NCBI GenBank assembly: GCA_024364735.1
Contig: JAGFNQ010008267.1
Location: forward strand, 186,001-250,000
Direction: 5' to 3'
Length of the DNA stretch: 64,000 nt
Origin: Boesenbergia rotunda
Taxonomy: Eukaryota > Streptophyta > Magnoliopsida > Zingiberales > Zingiberaceae
Shown: positions 1-10,899 of the stretch, one piece after another
Layout of the letters: the number at the start of each line of letters is the position of its first letter
How positions within the stretch are numbered: position 1 is the stretch's first letter
Notes under the pieces: generated by a model
Told to the model about the DNA's origin: nothing
The model's input: only the letters and a program-made list of their open reading frames with translations
Database searches by the model: none
Program-made: the position numbers and the translations under genes

Positions 1-822
1 ATTCGAATTCAGCTATGTGATCCAAGTGTTTCATATGTAGTATCATCTCTGAATTTTTCTTTGGTTCAGTGTGTTTCTGAAATCCAGCTTGTGTATCAAT
101 TTTCATTCATCAGTTTCTGCATTTGGAATTCATTTCTGCACCTGTTTTCAAGTCTGAATCTGCCATGTCCAGTTTTCAAGTCTGCCATCCAGATTTCACT
201 CCTGAAATCGTGTCAAATTAGCTTAGTTCTATCTCTGAACTAGTTCTGCAGTTGTTTCATCTCGAAGCAAGTGAGATTGGGTTCTGAAACCAGAATTCAA
301 TTTGTGCAGCAGCTCATCCTTGCGTGCCAAGCTAATTGGCACAGCTTGCATCCGAAACCTTGGCTGATTCTTGCATCCAATTTGCTATTGCAATTCATTT
401 CTGCATCAAGAAAGTTCATAAATCGATCAGTCTTGAATGGATCAGCAGTTGCTTTGTTGATTGCCATTTATTTTGCATCCAAAAGAATTGTTTAAGTGCT
501 TAGATGATGAGTTATAATTTGCAATTTCCTGTTAGTTCATGATTAAGTTCTCCTTGCCTTTTCATTGAGTTTTTATTTCCAATTGCAACCCAAAACCCAA
601 ATTTTGATTTGAAACCCGAAAACACAAACGACACCTAAATACAAGCGCTAATCAAACAACGGCGACTAGTCCCCGAGAAAAATACGACCTGTGGCCCCTA
701 TATTACATTTTCAGATTTTGATTGTAAAAAGGGTTTCCAGCTTCCAGCATTTGATTGATATTTAAATTTGATGAGCCCATACATTTCGTGACAACTTTAA
801 TTAGTATATTTGGGCCCGATCA
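1..822 (+). repeat. 5' LTR, 3'-terminal 822 bases
   Basis: Collinear with 6979-7800 at a constant offset of 6978. The match ends at ...GGGCCCGATCA (822), immediately before the primer-binding site, which fixes the LTR end as CA. The upstream 1.4 kb lies left of the window. Short open frames at 61-243 and 271-495 recur identically in the 3' LTR only because the DNA is duplicated. Confidence 0.95.
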
Positions 823-828
823 AATTTT

Positions 829-845
829 TGGCGCCGTTGCCGGGG
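829..845 (+). promoter_or_regulatory. Primer-binding site for tRNA-Asp
   Basis: TGGCGCCGTTGCCGGGG is complementary to the 3' end of plant tRNA-Asp including its CCA tail. It lies six bases after the LTR end, where minus-strand DNA synthesis would be primed. Confidence 0.85.
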
Positions 846-959
846 AATGTAGTGGTGCTTGATAATTCTATATTTTGATTTCGTTCTGATTGCTTTATCT
901 TTTATATACGGTTGCTGCCATTTTTCTTGGTTGTTTTGTGACAGGGGTGCAGGTTCAAA

Positions 960-2948
960 ATGTTTTCATCCACTTATCAGCAGCCGTGTCCACAGTTTCA
1001 GCAGAACCAACCATTCAATCAGCAACCAAATCAGTTTTTTCAGCCACCACAACCACAATTTGAGCAACCACAACAATTCCAACAATTTCAGCCAAATTCC
1101 AGCAATTTTCAGAATTTCCAAGAATATCTGTTCTCCATAACCTCTGATAGTTGCCAAGAATATCAGCCCACACAGCCCTCGAATCAAAATTTTCCACACC
1201 AAAATCAGAACTTTCAGGGCTACATTTCCCAGCAAAATTTTCCAGTATATCAGCCCTCTAATCAGTCCTTTAATCAGCCCCAACAGCAGGGTTTTCAAGG
1301 ATCACAGCAAGCTCAAAATTTTCAACCTACTTCATCCTTTCAAAATCAGTCAAGGAGCTATGCTAACCAAGGAGGCTTTGAGAATCTTAATGAGAATGAG
1401 GCTCAACTACAAAGAATGGAGGAGATTTATCAACTAGTTGTACAATATCATCAACAGCAGCAAAGGCTTCAAGACATCGAAAGAGGCGTTGGACAAATTG
1501 CTAGTCAAGTGAATCAAATGCAAGTTCAAGGTGACCCTAGCGCATGGCCAAGTCCTTCTTCAAGTAATCTTGCACATTTGATAGAAGAAGAAGAAGATGA
1601 TGTACTCATCAAAGTCTGGGCACCTAGAGCATACATTCCTCTGGAGATTCCTACTCAAAATTCATTTTCAAATTTTTCAGCTCCAGAAGAAGAAACTGAA
1701 GCTCCACAGGACCATTCTAGACTTTTATTTTCTGATAATAGCATTATTGATGGTCCTAATTTTTCTGACACTGTTGTTGCAGATATCACAGAGGAAACTT
1801 GCATAGAGGATGATTCCATAGGTGTAGGGGATTGCACTAAGCCCCAGGGACCACCACAAGATTTAGAGAATGAACCAGAAAGTGTAGGGACTTGCTTGGT
1901 GGAAGCAAGCACCCAAGGATCACCAGTTGATTGTCCACCAGAGCCTGAGGCTGAAGAGGAGCTTGAACATAACCAGGAGGAGACCAGAGATACAGCTACT
2001 ATTATAGACCCTTCAAGTATTATCCAGCACGCTCAGGTAAGTATTTCTCCTCTTTCTTCAGAAAAATGCAGTGAGGTACCTAGGGATGACTTTATTGATT
2101 CTGATGTATTTATTGATATACCTTGTGTAGAGATTTTTTGTGAAAATCCAATAGAGGTACCAAACATTGATTTTATTGATCGTACTGCATTACTCGATAC
2201 ATCTCTTGCTATGGATAGTGAAATAATTTTAGAGGCACCCATAATTGATGTAGTTTTTTATGATGAATCACTTAATACATCTTTTGTGGATATGGATAGT
2301 GAAAATTTTTTAGAAGTGCCTGAAATTGATGTTATTTATTTTGATGAATCTCTTGCTATTTCATATGCTGAGAATGAATGTGAAAGACTTTTGGAGATAC
2401 CTGATATTGATTTGATTGGCTGTGACACATTACTTGATATACCCTTGATTGAAAATAATTGTGAAATTTCTATTGATGAGCCAGAAATTGATTTCTTTAC
2501 ATGTGATGAGTATCTGGATGCAAATTTTATAGGAAATAATCATGAAAATTTTATTGAGGCACCACAAATTGATTTAATTGGACATGATGCAGATTTGGAT
2601 TTATTTCATGCAGAAACTGAACTTATATCATTTCTTTCTGACCCTGAACGCTTGAGAGAGGTATTACATGTTTTTGCAGGGTCCAGAAGACTTCAGGAGT
2701 GGGTACTCCAACTGAACAGACTTCAGCCTCCTGGAAGGACTTCTGAAGGGCATCAAGGAGGAGATGATCTGACTTTAATTAAAAGCACTCCATCCCTTGA
2801 ATGGCTCTTGAACCTGAATCGCCTGAGGCCACCAGAGCAAAATTTTGTGAAGTTCAAGTGTGGGGGAGTTCCAACACTCTCGGCCACCCATTTTCCTCCA
2901 CTACCACGGTGGAGGCTACTGCTTGATAGGCTCCGTCCACCAGAATAA
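960..2948 (+). CDS. Element-encoded Q/N-rich, acidic-repeat protein of unknown function (662 aa)
   Basis: I do not recognise a family. ATG at 960 is the first in frame and follows the primer site by 115 bases. Residues 1-135 are Q/N/F/P-rich and resemble a prion-like low-complexity domain. Residues about 150-190 (EEIYQLVVQYHQQQQ and onward) look like a coiled coil. Residues 205-365 are acidic. Residues 367-554 (2058-2621) form seven degenerate units of about 27 residues with the core E-(V/A/I)-P-x-I-D and a later D-x-x-L-(D/N). The C-terminus (from about 577) has three copies of a W/L-rich motif ending RLxPP, the last at the stop codon. There is no CCHC knuckle and no DTG, YVDD or DDE motif. 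The frame is intact over 662 codons in a very young element, which suggests selection or recent descent from a functional copy. It might act in place of Gag, but that is inference. Confidence 0.8.
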   Translation: MFSSTYQQPCPQFQQNQPFNQQPNQFFQPPQPQFEQPQQFQQFQPNSSNFQNFQEYLFSITSDSCQEYQPTQPSNQNFPHQNQNFQGYISQQNFPVYQPSNQSFNQPQQQGFQGSQQAQNFQPTSSFQNQSRSYANQGGFENLNENEAQLQRMEEIYQLVVQYHQQQQRLQDIERGVGQIASQVNQMQVQGDPSAWPSPSSSNLAHLIEEEEDDVLIKVWAPRAYIPLEIPTQNSFSNFSAPEEETEAPQDHSRLLFSDNSIIDGPNFSDTVVADITEETCIEDDSIGVGDCTKPQGPPQDLENEPESVGTCLVEASTQGSPVDCPPEPEAEEELEHNQEETRDTATIIDPSSIIQHAQVSISPLSSEKCSEVPRDDFIDSDVFIDIPCVEIFCENPIEVPNIDFIDRTALLDTSLAMDSEIILEAPIIDVVFYDESLNTSFVDMDSENFLEVPEIDVIYFDESLAISYAENECERLLEIPDIDLIGCDTLLDIPLIENNCEISIDEPEIDFFTCDEYLDANFIGNNHENFIEAPQIDLIGHDADLDLFHAETELISFLSDPERLREVLHVFAGSRRLQEWVLQLNRLQPPGRTSEGHQGGDDLTLIKSTPSLEWLLNLNRLRPPEQNFVKFKCGGVPTLSATHFPPLPRWRLLLDRLRPPE

Positions 2949-5575
2949 AGGGGAGTTTGATTTTTCTTTTATTTCATTTTTTCATTTTCATACTTCCTAG
3001 AATTAGAATTTTCCTTTGAACTGAGTCCTTGTAAATAAATGCATGTTATTTCTTTTGTCACTTTCCCTTGCATGAGTAGAAATAAAAGTATCCCTTTAGG
3101 TTATCTTCATGGCATGTTAGAGTCTTTTGAAAATAAATTAAATTTGATTGTCAAGACTTAGGGTTTGAGCTAATGGATGAAATCTTGGATACTTGAGTAC
3201 TACTTTGCTTTTGAAATCTTAATTGATGACTTGAGATGAATCATTTGCACCTAGTGAGAATTAGCCTTATATTTGTGACACACATGTTATTAAACTCTAG
3301 AACTTGCTTAGGTTCTTTCAAAACTATATTTCAATGATTGGATCACATCTATAGAGGCTTATCCATTTGTTTTCCTTTCCACATCAATTTTTAGCAATAA
3401 TCATGTTTATCCATTTTTCTTTACTTATTTCTTACTCTTACCCCACTTTTCTTTGGACTTGTGTTTGATATGTTTCTAATGCTATTTTGCCCGAGACGGA
3501 CAAAGATTCAAGTGTGGGGGAGTGACTAAAGTTTTGGATGCATTTCAACTCGAAAAAAAAAAAAAATTTCATGTGCCAAATTGAGTGAGTTGGTGTCAAG
3601 AATGAGCAAGAGAGGTGGGAGCAATTTGAGATTTAGATTCTTTACTACATTTTGAAGATTCAAGTAGCGTGCAACAAGAAAAGAAAAAAAATCTGCAAAG
3701 GAAAACAAAAGTTTGGCACGCAAAGGAAAAGAAAAAAAAAAATCTGAACTCAATGCAATCCATTTGAAGCTCACGGCAGTGACTTGGTTTAAATCCATCT
3801 TGCTGATCAGAAGGAACAGAGAATGCAGTCCATTTGAAGCTCAGGGAAGGCTGGGTTGCAGCTGTTTCTGATAAAGGTTGAAGCATGTCCACAACATAAC
3901 CGAACCCAAGTTGGAAAAATCTGAAACTTAAACAAAAATCTGTGCCAAATCAGAAAATCTGAGCTTATTGCAGGAATTTGTGCCAAACATCAGAGGAAGG
4001 AAGGAAATCTGAATCCAATTTACTGATCTGGAATGGAATGGAAGGGAATTACATCACAAACAATGGAATTGCAGCAGAAAAGAAATCAAAACAGAAAAAG
4101 AAAAAAAAAAAAGAAGGCAGCATGTTAAGGCAGAAGAAAAAAATATATGGCTGTTTGTTTATCATTGTGTGATGTAATGGTTGTAAAGAATGCAAGGAAT
4201 CTGATCTGCCTCAACCTGAATCTGGTTTGGAAAGTCAGTGAAGCAATGCTGAATTTAAATCAGAACCGAAGAAGGCTGGAAAAATTCTGTGCCAAAACCA
4301 GTTTAAGCTGAAAACAAGCTGAATTTTCAGCTAATTGCAGCTGAAATCTGTAGCAGATTGTATCAAACAGAAATGTAGATCTGGAACATCATGTTAAAGT
4401 CTGAATTGAAGGCTAAAAGGTTGAGAAAGGGAGCTGAATCGCAGCTGGAACAAATCTGAGTTTAAGTGCAGAAATTTTCATACAAGCAGTTTTTGTGCAG
4501 ATTTGTTCAAGTTGAAGCTGAAATTGGATTTTCCAAGGCTGTAAATCACGAAATGAAGTGGATGAATGTATCATAGATTGAAGCACATCACAGCCTATCA
4601 GAACAAGAAAGGAATTGGGATGCTAGGAGTTTCGAAACAGGGAAGAAAATGGAATGAAGTTGGCTAAAATTCAACTTGATTGAGCAGAATTTTTGAGGAA
4701 ACAGTTTAAATGCTCTACAACTCCTAGATGCCAACTGATATGAAGGAATCAGAGTTTTGTGAAATCTGAAATGCTCCATTAGAAGATTGAGAAAAGAAAA
4801 AGAAAAAAAAAAGAAGAGAAAGCAGTTTGAAAAAAATGAAAAGAAACCAAGTGGACACAATTGAGTTGGCATTGAAAATCATTGAAGTTCTCTGATCCGA
4901 ATTAAAAGGCTTTGCTCCACTACAAATCTGACCTTGCTAGAGGATAAAAGAAGAAGAGAAAAATCAGAAAAGACAAGGAAGAAACAAAATTGGCACGCAA
5001 TAGGAAAAACTTGGCATAAGGGAGTCAAAGAAAGGTTTTTCATTCAATTCAAAGGAAATTATTCGAGATTAACTCCACCACATTTCGCATATCAATAGAG
5101 GACTGTTAAGATGGGGCAAAGCACATTGGAAACACTTTTGAGCAACTAAGTCTCCCACTCCATCAATTTTTCCATTTCTTTGATTTCTATTCCATTTTTC
5201 ACCATTTTCCATGTTTCCATTTGTTTTTGTAGATGTTGATCCTATTCATGATAAATGGTAGAGAGTAGATAATAAGCAAGCCTATGGTAGTGCAAGAAGC
5301 ATATGTGTGAGAGTGAGCTCCACTTCCATCACCAACTTAGAACTCAAGAGAGAGCCACCAAAACTTCCCTTGAAAGGCTAGTGATTTAAATTCATCTCAA
5401 TGACTCATGATAGATGAAAAGGCTAAGTTGTTGATTTAAGGACAAGATACTAATCCATAGAGCTTAGATTTATGAGAATTGACAACCCTAGGTAATTTCT
5501 TTTCATTTGTTTCTAATTATGCTTAAGAGAGCCTAAGGGATACTTATTTAGTTGTTTCGCGAGACGCTCAAGGTT
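2949..5575 (+). other. Non-coding 3' part of the element; purine-rich, low complexity
   Basis: About 2.6 kb without a credible gene. Up to about 3500 it is AT-rich. From 3530 to 5050 it is purine-rich, with recurring ATCTGAA, GTGCCAAA and AGCTGAAAT words and several poly-A stretches that give spurious lysine-rich frames. A short repeat (ATGCAATCCATTTGAAGCTC and a near copy) lies near 3754 and 3822. No transposase, capsid or pol motif was seen in any frame. Confidence 0.7.
3490..3523 (+). promoter_or_regulatory. Internal polypurine-tract copy
   Basis: CGAGACG followed by AAGTGTGGGGGAGT (3510-3523) closely matches the sequence immediately before the 3' LTR (5558-5589), 2.07 kb upstream of it. 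A third AAGTGTGGGGGAGTT lies at 2856-2870, inside the reading frame. These may be extra priming sites for plus-strand DNA or the scar of an earlier rearrangement. Confidence 0.6.
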
Positions 5576-5589
5576 AAGTGTGGGGGAGT
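5576..5589 (+). promoter_or_regulatory. Polypurine tract
   Basis: AAGTGTGGGGGAGT directly precedes the TGATAAGCACC start of the 3' LTR, the place and composition expected of the plus-strand primer. Confidence 0.85.
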
Positions 5590-7800
5590 TGATAAGCACC
5601 ATTTTATTGATTATTTTAAGTGCTAAAATCCATGTTTGATCCATGTTTTTATTGTTTAATTATGATTTTACCCTAGGTTTTAGGATTTTCTATTATTTTG
5701 GACTTAATTGCAAAATTACATATTTTTGGATTATTTGGCCACTAATTTTCTGATATATTTTTGTAGGCATGAAAGGATCCTGGACCTAGGGTATACTGGG
5801 TCAAACTTGAGTCGGATGTGAACCGGATCGAATTATCAAGCCTACGATTAATCCGGGCCGTCCGATTCAAGAGCGGCTAGATCTGAGCCATCCGGGATGA
5901 TCTGAAGCAATCCGAGCTAGGGTTAGGGTTGATCAAGCTATATGATCAAGATCTGAAGGTTTCATCCCAATCGGAGCTAAATCAACCGTTGGATCAAGCA
6001 AGGAGGGCTCTAGAGCGTCCATTCACAGATAGAATTGATCTGGACCATCCGTTGCATATCTGGAGGATCCGAGCTACCACAAGGCAGATCTTGACCCCAG
6101 ATCATCATCATTAAAGTTTGGCTTCAATCAGAGCAAGATCAGCCGTTGGATTTCATCAAATCAATCAGAGCCGTTCATTCTTAATTACTTAAGGAAATTT
6201 TTCCCAGCCTTCTCCTTCGTCGCGTCTTCCTCGCCGCAACTCGTCTGCTTCAGTAGCTTAGCGATTTCTTCATCGTTTCTTCAATTTCTTCGTTTGAAGG
6301 CGTGACCACTTCAATTCGAGCTCATCCTTGAGTGACAGCAGGGATTTGGATTGAGGGTTTAGCTTAATTGGCGAGTATTCAGTTGTTAGCCGCAAATTCA
6401 ATTTCTGCTATTTCGTTTCTGCAATTTGTATCAGATGCTTCGTTTCTTGTATGGATTGTTTCTATCTTAATTGGAAGCTCATCCTTGAGTGACAGCAAGG
6501 ATTTGTGAGCTGAAATGAGGGATTGAAGCTTGGTTAATCTCGTTTTCTTAGCTGTAATCTTATTTCTGCTGTCTGTTCTTTTCTGCATTTCGTTTCAGAT
6601 TCGTTACATTGGTTTAATGCCTTGTTTCTGCTGTAATTAGGGTTTAATCCAATCAGTTAAGTAAGTAGGAAGCTTGTTTAGGTAGTGATCGATTTTAATT
6701 TCAGTTGGTTTCTTATTCTACAGTTTGCGTATCAACCTTTCAGCTGCGTATCAGCTTCCTTCTTTGTAATTCCTTTTAGCTTATGAATGCTTCAGCTTAT
6801 TGCACTTTTAGTATGTTAATTTGATAGCTCGAAGTTTGATTTACTTTGTAGTTTCGTTCATGAGTTTTGTTGGGCTGAATTTCTGCACAATCACGTTTCT
6901 GAAATTCAGTACCCTGTGCGTATCATCATTTTTCTGCAGCTTTCATTTTAGTTCCAAAATTCTCTAGTTTAGTTCATCATTCGAATTCAGCTATGTGATC
7001 CAAGTGTTTCATATGTAGTATCATCTCTGAATTTTTCTTTGGTTCAGTGTGTTTCTGAAATCCAGCTTGTGTATCAATTTTCATTCATCAGTTTCTGCAT
7101 TTGGAATTCATTTCTGCACCTGTTTTCAAGTCTGAATCTGCCATGTCCAGTTTTCAAGTCTGCCATCCAGATTTCACTCCTGAAATCGTGTCAAATTAGC
7201 TTAGTTCTATCTCTGAACTAGTTCTGCAGTTGTTTCATCTCGAAGCAAGTGAGATTGGGTTCTGAAACCAGAATTCAATTTGTGCAGCAGCTCATCCTTG
7301 CGTGCCAAGCTAATTGGCACAGCTTGCATCCGAAACCTTGGCTGATTCTTGCATCCAATTTGCTATTGCAATTCATTTCTGCATCAAGAAAGTTCATAAA
7401 TCGATCAGTCTTGAATGGATCAGCAGTTGCTTTGTTGATTGCCATTTATTTTGCATCCAAAAGAATTGTTTAAGTGCTTAGATGATGAGTTATAATTTAC
7501 AATTTCCTGTTAGTTCATGATTAAGTTCTCCTTGCCTTTTCATTGAGTTTTTATTTCCAATTGCAACCCAAAACCCAAATTTTGATTTGAAACCCGAAAA
7601 CACAAACGACACCTAAATACAAGCGCTAATCAAACAACGGCGACTAGTCCCCGAGAAAAATACGACCTGTGGCCCCTATATTACATTTTCAGATTTTGAT
7701 TGTAAAAAGGGTTTCCAGCTTCCAGCATTTGATTGATATTTAAATTTGATGAGCCCATACATTTCGTGACAACTTTAATTAGTATATTTGGGCCCGATCA
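5590..7800 (+). repeat. 3' LTR (2211 bp)
   Basis: Starts TGATAAGCACC after the polypurine tract and ends GGGCCCGATCA, giving TG...CA ends. The last 822 bases duplicate window start 1-822. Inside is a partial tandem duplication about 158 bases apart (GCTCATCCTTGAGTGACAGC at 6319 and 6477). Pyrimidine-rich sequence near 6200-6290 could be near the transcription start, but I see no clear TATA box. Confidence 0.93.
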
Positions 7801-8415
7801 ACTGGACAACCCCCGGTCGACTGCCCAGCTTACAACAGCACTCCCACTCACTCTCTTGACCCTCCTCCACGCGTGCCTTCAGGTCCACTCCTTTGGCTTG
7901 CCCCTTGAAGTCCTCTTTCACTGGCTATCATCCCTCGGATGCGCAAGCAAGTCCTCGACTTGCCTCCATGCCACCCTTCACGTGTGCCCTTTGAAGTCCA
8001 CATCTCGGCTTGCCCTTGGAGTCCTCCTCCCTCGGCTCTTGTCCCTTGCCTCAGCTGACTCTTCACCAGCAGCCTTGACTATTGCCTTCGCGCCACCTTC
8101 ATCTTCGGCCCTCGTCCCTCGGATGCACACAAGCCTCCAGCTAGTCTCCATGCCATCCTTCACGTACGCCTCGAAGTCCGCGCCCCTCGGCTCATCATCC
8201 CTGCTATATCAGGTCCCCCGGGTGCACACAAGCCTCCAGCTTGTCTCCATGCAACCCTTCACCATACCGAAGCCGTCCAGCCAAGTCAATATGTGTAAAC
8301 CTGTACAACCTGCACACTCACATATACATATTAATACACAAGAGAAAGCCTAACTTAAACCCTTTGCCCAAACATCAAAACACATGATCACTCCGGATCA
8401 CAGATTGCCTCAACA
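7801..8415 (-). repeat. Minus-strand copia LTR fragment (LTR start at 8415)
   Basis: The reverse complement of this stretch matches the first ~600 bases of the plus-strand LTR at 10900-11905: same start (TGTTGAGGCAATCTG), then the same run of AAGGATGGCATGGAGG and GGAGGCTTG words, ending in the CAGTCGAC palindrome zone. The right edge coincides exactly with the LTR terminus. The left edge is where the young element inserted. The open frame at 7733-8353 runs across that junction and is not a gene. Confidence 0.85.
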
Positions 8416-8425
8416 GGTTAGGCCT

Positions 8426-8848
8426 AGGCATGTCCAAGGTGGACACATGGAAACCAAAGTTAGGGACTTGGCAAGGGAAAATCAAGCATTGAGGGCAAGG
8501 CTTGATACATTAGAAAAGGCCCTAGAAAGATTCACGATTGGATCTAAGGGCTTAGACATGGTGTTAGGTAGCTTAAAACCCAACTATGATAGATCGGGTT
8601 TGGGCTACCGGTCTAAGACCTCCAAGGCAAATGGAAAGAAATATGCTGGGGAAGCATATAATCATGGCAAGGAGGGTAAGTCCAAGGATGGCAAGTGGGT
8701 GCCATCAAAAGGTAGAAAGGGTGACTTAACCAACGACAAGGTGTCCAAGGTTAAGAAGGTCCATTTTGAAGGCCAAAGGCCACCGGGGGTACACCGGTGT
8801 GGCTTAGTGTGGATTGAGTCACCTAGGGAGGTGGCTAGGGCTCAGTGA
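8426..8848 (+). pseudogene. gag: Ty1/copia gag C-terminal (linker) remnant
   Basis: The frame reads ...LARENQALRARLDTLEKALE..., then FTIGSKGLDMVLGS, YDRSGLGYR and, near the end, VKKVHFEGQ. A leucine-heptad segment followed by 'FTxGSxxLDxxLGS' and 'SGLGY' is typical of the region just before the CCHC knuckle in Sirevirus/TNT-type copia Gag-Pol polyproteins, and KVHFE lies a little further on. About 140 residues remain. The capsid domain, zinc knuckle and all of pol are missing. The ATG at 8384 lies in the neighbouring inverted LTR and is not the real start. Confidence 0.65.
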
Positions 8849-10899
8849 TCAAGGGGGAGCTCTAGGAGCCTTTGGGGTCCATGGTAAATGGATCTCAAGA
8901 GTTTTTCTCCTAGGAAATTAGGTAAAATGTGCCAAAAAGGGTTGAAAGACTTGAGTAAGTCTTAATCCTAGGCTTTGGCACATTCAAAAGGGAATTAAGG
9001 AGAAAAAGATGAAAATGAGGTAATTGACAAAATTAGGTTTTAATGGGCAAATATCATGTAATTCACTGATAGAAATGAATTGTGATCAAGCATTGGAAGA
9101 AATAGTGAGGAGAAGTCTAAATTAAAACTTTTGGAGGAGTTAAAATGATACAATTTAGGTAGAGTTGGATTTCATGCCAATCTTGGCATCCGGAGTACAT
9201 TTGTTTGGAAACGTATTTTTCCCAAGTAGACATTGGCCCCACAAATCTCCCTACGAAATTTCATAATTTATAGAGATTTGTGGAATTAACTAGGCATTAC
9301 TGAAATTGAGGTTGAAAACCTGAAATTCAGGTATGAGTCGATGCCCTGGGGGCAGTCGACTGGTCCGAAGTGAATTCAGCTCCGAGACCATTCTGTAAGG
9401 TTTGCCAGTCGACTGCCCCAGGGGCAGTTGACTGGTCAGTAGGCATAAGGATAAAAGCTATATTGGATGTTGAGAATTCAAATGTGGATTATAGGACATG
9501 ACTTTGGGTTAAAAGTCTTGATTATAATTTCATGTTCCTTAACTAGAGTATTACCCCATGATTTACTAAGGTTTTATTGAAAATTAAGGAAGTTTGATAA
9601 GTGATGTTAAGAGATAAGATGAAGGAAAATTTCATCATATTATGGACACATGTTGAAAAGAAAAGAATTGAGGACAATTCCTTGTGTAAATTGATGATGG
9701 TTAGAATCGGCAAACAAAAGGAATCATAAATTGAGGTCAAAATTGATACAAAGTGTCCATCTTTAAGGAAATTAGAGGATTGTACCAAAGTCACGCACAT
9801 TTGATAATCTTAATAAAATCATATTTTTCTAGGATAGGGCATATCCTAGCAAATGTGCTTGCAAACTCTTATGATTGTTTAAGGAGTTTGTTGATTTCTT
9901 TTTGGCACTAGGGATAAGGTTGCTTGCGGGGCAATCCTTTAATGTTGGCCAAGGGAGAAGAACTTTGTTGTTAGGATGGGTAGAACCTAACTTGGTGTTA
10001 GGGTGTTAAGTTGGGTAGAACTTCACCTTGGAAAAGGGAAATTGGGAGAAGGCATAGGTTAAGGGGGAGGTGGCCTCCTTGTTTGCCTTAATTTTCATGA
10101 AATTTTTGGATTTTGTGTCCAACTTGGGAACGGTGATAGATACATGGTGAAATTTATTTTTCCCAAGTAGGTATGGGTACCACAAAAGTTCTCCATGAAA
10201 TTTAGAAATTTTTGGAGAATTGTGGAATTTCTGGCGCATTTCTAAATTTGGCCATAAAAGTCTGATAATCATATTATCAGTCGACTGCCCTGGGGGCAGT
10301 CGACTGCCCAGTGCTGATGTGTGTATTAGCAACTGGTTTGGTGTCGAATGGTGTAAAACAAGTGTATGGGGGGTTAGTACACTATGTTTAGGACCATTAG
10401 GGATTGAAAGATCCAATAATTGGGATATTATTGGGGTCCTTTTGATGTATGGCAAAGGGGGAGAAGTTTGGGTTTAAGTTGGGAAACCAAACATACCTTT
10501 GCTAGAAACCCTAGGTTTAGGGGGAGCTGAGCTTAAAGGGGAGCATGTTTGCTCCATTCTTGGCGTAAGGGAAACCTTGGAGAGGTTCTTAAAAAGCTTT
10601 TGTAAGTCCAATATAGGGGGAGCTTGGGAGAAGCTTTAAAAAACCCGTTTTGGTGAAAAGTCCTAACTTGGAGGGTTAGGTGTGTAAAAGTCATAGCTTG
10701 GAGGGCTAGGTGTGAGAAAGTCCTAACATGGAGGTTTAGGTGTAGAAAATTCTTAACATGGAGGGTTAGGTGTAGGATGCCTTGGGATAGGATCCATCTT
10801 TGCATTGCATATTCATTTATTTAGCATTGTTTTTGCTATTGACTACTATCTTGCTTTCCCTAACTTAAACGTATTGCCAATCATCAAAAAGGGAGAGAT
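8849..10899 (+). other. Non-coding internal region with direct and tandem repeats
   Basis: No coding motif was found. A unit of about 120 bases containing TTTTTCCCAAGTAG and GAGAATTGTGGAATT-like words occurs near 9187-9310 and again near 10137-10255, each followed by a CAGTCGACTG palindrome cluster (9337-9440 and 10277-10310). Near the 3' LTR, about four copies of a 34-base unit with TGGAGGGTTAGGTGT lie at 10655-10778. A polypurine tract ends the region at 10899. Confidence 0.6.

Larger units (their letters stand above)
1..7800 (+). mobile_element. Young non-autonomous LTR retrotransposon (tRNA-Asp primer site), 5' end outside window
   Basis: The first 822 bases recur at 6979-7800 with one difference that I could find (G/A near 515/7493), so this is the end of the 5' LTR and its 3' partner. 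A primer-binding site follows the first copy and a polypurine tract precedes the second. The 4.8 kb between them holds one long intact reading frame (960-2948) and no protease, reverse transcriptase, RNase H or integrase. It must therefore rely on proteins from another element. The tRNA-Asp primer is common in Athila/Tat-type gypsy elements, but the lineage cannot be fixed without pol. Near-identity of the LTRs implies a very recent insertion. The insertion lies inside a minus-strand copia LTR that resumes at 7801; the likely duplication there is actgg (7801-7805), whose partner is outside the window. Confidence 0.9.

Noticed and set aside
966..1298. 110-codon minus-strand frame rich in L, I and W opposite the Q/N-rich protein
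   Set aside because: It is the complement of a CAR-rich glutamine/asparagine coding tract, which gives leucine- and tryptophan-like codons automatically.
3526..4872. Several short frames with poly-F or poly-K stretches
   Set aside because: They arise from poly-A and purine-rich low-complexity DNA and have no domain or conserved start.
7733..8353. 206-codon plus-strand frame as a gene
   Set aside because: It begins in the 3' LTR of the first element and runs into an inverted copia LTR. It is a junction artefact, and the DNA is explained by the two LTRs.
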